7,979 bases of DNA, taken from contig DAOWDY010000126.1 of assembly GCA_030638785.1 (NCBI GenBank), forward strand, positions 1-7,979, written 5' to 3'. The position numbers were made by a program, and so were the translations under genes. The first letter of the stretch is position 1; each line of letters opens with the position of its first letter. Below, piece after piece: positions 5,546-7,979 of the stretch. The notes below the pieces were generated by a model. That model was not told where the DNA came from, did no database searches, and was given only the letters and a program-made list of their open reading frames with translations. This DNA comes from Candidatus Thorarchaeota archaeon. Lineage in GTDB: Archaea > Asgardarchaeota > Thorarchaeia > Thorarchaeales > Thorarchaeaceae.

Positions 5546-6601
5546 ATGAAGGATTATGATATTCAACAATTCGACGTAACGACAGCATCGAAAAAAGAAT
5601 GGACTAAATTCCACAAATATCGCAGAAAGAGGAATTCCGAGGTTTTTCCTGGAGATCCAGTTGAAGATGATATGGTATATGAAGAGTGGGAGAAAACATC
5701 TATTGATGAATTTGAAATCAACTCCTATGCTGTTTCTATGAAGGAAAACCCTAGTGAAATAGTTGCATGGCTTCAACTGTGTGTCTTCAAAGAAACTTCA
5801 CCTTCTTACTCTGGCAATGAACACATGGTCATAGTGAGAAGTATGGCTGTTCTCAAAGAATATCGAAGGAGGGGAATTGGCCTAGATCTCTTAAAGCTAG
5901 TCTACGATTTTGCTGCTGAAAGAAAGAAACGCCTTGTCCTAGGGGGTACTGCAGAAAAGGAAGGAAGAGAGTTGAATCGATTGCTGGGAGGAACGGAGGC
6001 TTTAGAGATGCGTATCAATCGACTCAGTATGGACAAAGTAGATTGGAATATGGTTGAGAAATGGGAAAGTGAGGGAACAGAGAAATCCCCTGATGCGTCT
6101 TTGATGATTTATTCATCGATACCAGATAATATTCTTGAAGATTATTGTAAGAAATATACAGAAGTGTATAATCAAATGCCCTTAGATGAGCTTGATGTTG
6201 GACACACTGTCTATACTCCTGAGCTTTGGAGGAAGTATGAGGATACATCTGTAAAAACAGGAGAAACTTGGCTTACTGCAGTGATACGTGAGAAGAATGG
6301 AGATATCTCTGGTTTAACAGATATTATCTATCATCCTTCAAAGGCTCCCCTATTGAAACAACTTCTAACAGGAGTTGATCAGAAGTATCGTGGTAAGGGG
6401 AAGGGCAAGTGGGTAAAAGCCGCAATGCTTCTGAAGGTCCGTGAAAAATTTCCCGATATTAAGACGATATCCACAAGTACTGCAACTTCCAATGCTCCAA
6501 TGATAGCAATCAATGAGCGGTTGGGCTTCAAACTACATCGCGAGATATTCAACATACAAGTTGATACGGAGAAACTTGGCCAGTTTCTAAAAGGACGATA
6601 G
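5546..6601 (+). CDS. tandem GNAT-family N-acetyltransferase
   Basis: A 351-residue cytoplasmic protein with two GNAT (acetyl-CoA-binding) folds. In the N-terminal domain the acetyl-CoA pyrophosphate loop is YRRRGIG (106-112), after the beta strand VIVRSMAVL (95-103). In the C-terminal domain the loop is R-G-K-G-K-G (282-287), and NAPMIAINERLGF (316-328) is the classic C-terminal GNAT signature. Tandem GNATs include mycothiol synthase (MshD) and several aminoglycoside- or peptide-acetylating enzymes; in many only one half is catalytic. Both loops look intact here. The acceptor cannot be deduced and mycothiol synthesis is not expected in archaea. Ribosome site AGGTGAGGAG precedes the ATG by 6 bases. 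Neighbours (folD 89 bp before, abfD-like 95 bp after) give no functional clue. Family secure, function unknown. Confidence 0.85.
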   Translation: MKDYDIQQFDVTTASKKEWTKFHKYRRKRNSEVFPGDPVEDDMVYEEWEKTSIDEFEINSYAVSMKENPSEIVAWLQLCVFKETSPSYSGNEHMVIVRSMAVLKEYRRRGIGLDLLKLVYDFAAERKKRLVLGGTAEKEGRELNRLLGGTEALEMRINRLSMDKVDWNMVEKWESEGTEKSPDASLMIYSSIPDNILEDYCKKYTEVYNQMPLDELDVGHTVYTPELWRKYEDTSVKTGETWLTAVIREKNGDISGLTDIIYHPSKAPLLKQLLTGVDQKYRGKGKGKWVKAAMLLKVREKFPDIKTISTSTATSNAPMIAINERLGFKLHREIFNIQVDTEKLGQFLKGR

Positions 6602-6650
6602 TGGTTCAATCTTGAATAACAATCAAAAAGAAAAATCACTTTAGTACTCA

Positions 6651-6656
6651 TTTATT
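6651..6656 (+). promoter_or_regulatory. possible TATA-like box of the abfD-like gene
   Basis: TTTATT lies about 43 bases upstream of the ATG at 6697, in the 95-bp gap after the GNAT gene. A start about 25 bases downstream would leave a short leader with the ribosome site GGGGTG (6683-6688), 8 bases before the ATG. The assignment rests on position and base composition only. Confidence 0.3.
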
Positions 6657-6696
6657 CCATTGAATGATATCCTTCTATTAACGGGGTGCATTCCAA

Positions 6697-7979
6697 ATGA
6701 CATTAATGAATGGAGCGGAATACATTGAGAGTCTGAGAAAACGTGGACCTTTGACTGTATACATGCTCGGTGAAAAAATCGAGAATCCTGTGGATCATCC
6801 AATCATAAGGGCATCAATCAACTCTGTTGCTCTTACATATGATCTAGCACAGGATGAGGAATTCAGAGAGATAATGACAGTCAAGTCATCAGTTACTGGA
6901 GCGTCAATTAATAGGTTCTGTCACTTACATCAAAGCACAGAAGACCTCCAGGATAAAGTCAAGATGCAACGAGTCCTTGGTCAAAAAACCGGCACATGTT
7001 TTCAGCGATGTGTTGGTATGGATGCACTCAACGCAGTGTTCCTGACAACTTTTGAGATTGATGAGAAACACGGGACAGACTACCATCAACGATTCTTGGA
7101 ATATATCAAACACGCTGAGGAAAATGATTGGATTGTTGATGGATGTATGACAGATCCAAAAGGTGATAGAGGAAAACGCCCCTCTGAACAAAAAGACCCT
7201 GATGTCTATGTTCATGTTGTTGAAAGAAGAGATGATGGAGTTGTAATTCGAGGAGCGAAAGCACATCAAACAGGAGCGGTGAACTCGCATGAGCATTTGA
7301 TAATGCCAACCCTTGCCATGAGAAATGAGGACAAAGACTTCACAATCTGTTGTGCTGTTCCTGCTGATGCTAAGGGTATAACCTACTATTACGGAAGGCA
7401 ATCTTGTGATCTTCGCCGCCTAGATGAAAGTCCTACTGGTGACATAGATTGTGGAAATCCAGTTTATGGAGGACAGGAGTGTCTAGTCGTATTTGATGAT
7501 GTTTTCGTCCCTCACGAACGTATATTCATGAATGGAGAGACTGAATTTTGTGGGCGTCTTGTAGATACATTTGCCGCTTACCACCGGCAAAGTTATGGAG
7601 GATGTAAGGTTGGGGTTGGTGATGTTTTAATTGGAGCTGCTGCAACTATAGCAGAGTATAATGGTGTGGCTGGAGCTTCACACATTCGGGATAAAATCAC
7701 TGAGATGACTCATCTCAATGAAACCCTCTACTCTTGCGGTATAGCCTGCTCGGCTGCAGGAAGCAAGACTCCTGCAGGCAATTACTTGGTTGATATCCTT
7801 CTTGCAAACATATGCAAGCAGAATGTTACACGATTTCCCTATGAGATATCACGACTCTTGCAAGACATAGCAGGAGGCCTCTTTGTTACCTGTCCAAGTG
7901 CAAAAGAGATGGATAATCCTGAAACTAGGAAAGTCATTGAGAAGTACCTCTCAGGTTCTGACGCGGGTACAACTGAGGA
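6697..7979 (+). CDS. abfD: 4-hydroxybutyryl-CoA dehydratase (flavin, [4Fe-4S]), 3'-truncated by window
   Basis: Dehydrates 4-hydroxybutyryl-CoA to crotonyl-CoA by a radical mechanism using FAD and a [4Fe-4S] cluster; it belongs to the 4-hydroxyphenylacetate 3-hydroxylase/acyl-CoA dehydrogenase fold. The first 427 residues are visible out of roughly 490-510 expected; the frame is open to the end of the window. All four cluster ligands known from the Clostridium enzyme are present with matching spacing: C101 and C105 (CFQRC), H296 and C303 (H-x6-C within YHRQSYGGCK), with Lys following the last cysteine. AKAHQTGAVNSHEHLIMPT (187-205) and FDDVFVPHERIF (266-277) are also typical. Start ATG 6697 has GGGGTG 8 bases upstream; a second Met at residue 4 is less well spaced. 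Used in 4-aminobutyrate/succinate fermentation or in 4-hydroxybutyrate CO2-fixation cycles; context does not decide. Distant paralogues with other substrates exist. Confidence 0.9.
   Translation, partial: MTLMNGAEYIESLRKRGPLTVYMLGEKIENPVDHPIIRASINSVALTYDLAQDEEFREIMTVKSSVTGASINRFCHLHQSTEDLQDKVKMQRVLGQKTGTCFQRCVGMDALNAVFLTTFEIDEKHGTDYHQRFLEYIKHAEENDWIVDGCMTDPKGDRGKRPSEQKDPDVYVHVVERRDDGVVIRGAKAHQTGAVNSHEHLIMPTLAMRNEDKDFTICCAVPADAKGITYYYGRQSCDLRRLDESPTGDIDCGNPVYGGQECLVVFDDVFVPHERIFMNGETEFCGRLVDTFAAYHRQSYGGCKVGVGDVLIGAAATIAEYNGVAGASHIRDKITEMTHLNETLYSCGIACSAAGSKTPAGNYLVDILLANICKQNVTRFPYEISRLLQDIAGGLFVTCPSAKEMDNPETRKVIEKYLSGSDAGTTE

Noticed and set aside
6602..6660. A-rich tract after the GNAT gene as a terminator
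   Set aside because: The tract is A-rich on the plus strand, so it would give a U-tract only for minus-strand transcription, and no minus-strand gene ends there.
6925..7401. 158-codon open frame on the minus strand
   Set aside because: It lies wholly antisense to the abfD-like gene, which has clear family motifs and cluster ligands. The antisense product shows no recognisable domain.

Overview
This window holds six protein-coding genes of what is most likely an archaeon, probably an Asgard (Thorarchaeota-like) lineage. I infer this from TATA-type promoter elements, a gene that appears leaderless, a surface protein with a signal peptide and a C-terminal membrane anchor followed by RRR, and the gene mix (RuBisCO-like protein, folate C1 enzymes, 4-hydroxybutyryl-CoA dehydratase). 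No rRNA or universal marker is present, so placement below domain level is a guess; an anaerobic bacterium is a weaker alternative. No tRNA, rRNA, CRISPR array, insertion sequence or phage gene was found.

Left part (1-2808, minus strand): three genes run right to left. First comes a secreted, membrane-anchored DJ-1/PfpI-family protein (2808-1717). A 441-residue RuBisCO-like protein follows 42 bp later (1674-349). The last is the start of an alpha/alpha-toroid (prenyltransferase/squalene-cyclase-like) protein (329 to beyond base 1), whose ribosome binding site abuts the RuBisCO-like stop codon. They look like one transcription unit.

The 149-bp divergent intergenic region (2809-2957) carries a TATA-like box facing left and, just inside it, a perfect 18-bp palindrome at 2823-2840. 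The palindrome is the best candidate regulatory site in the window. A weaker TATA-like element faces right.

Right part (2958-7979, plus strand): fhs (formate-tetrahydrofolate ligase) and folD (methylene-H4F dehydrogenase/methenyl-H4F cyclohydrolase) are 15 bp apart and form an evident two-gene operon. They interconvert formate and methylene-H4F. Next is a tandem GNAT acetyltransferase with its own leader. Last is a 4-hydroxybutyryl-CoA dehydratase (abfD-like), cut by the window end, with all four expected iron-sulfur cluster ligands visible.

The region reads as accessory carbon metabolism rather than a mobile or defence island. The least explained part is the left operon: a RuBisCO-like protein lacking several RuBP-binding residues, placed between an extracytoplasmic DJ-1-like protein and a toroid protein, behind a strong palindromic operator candidate.
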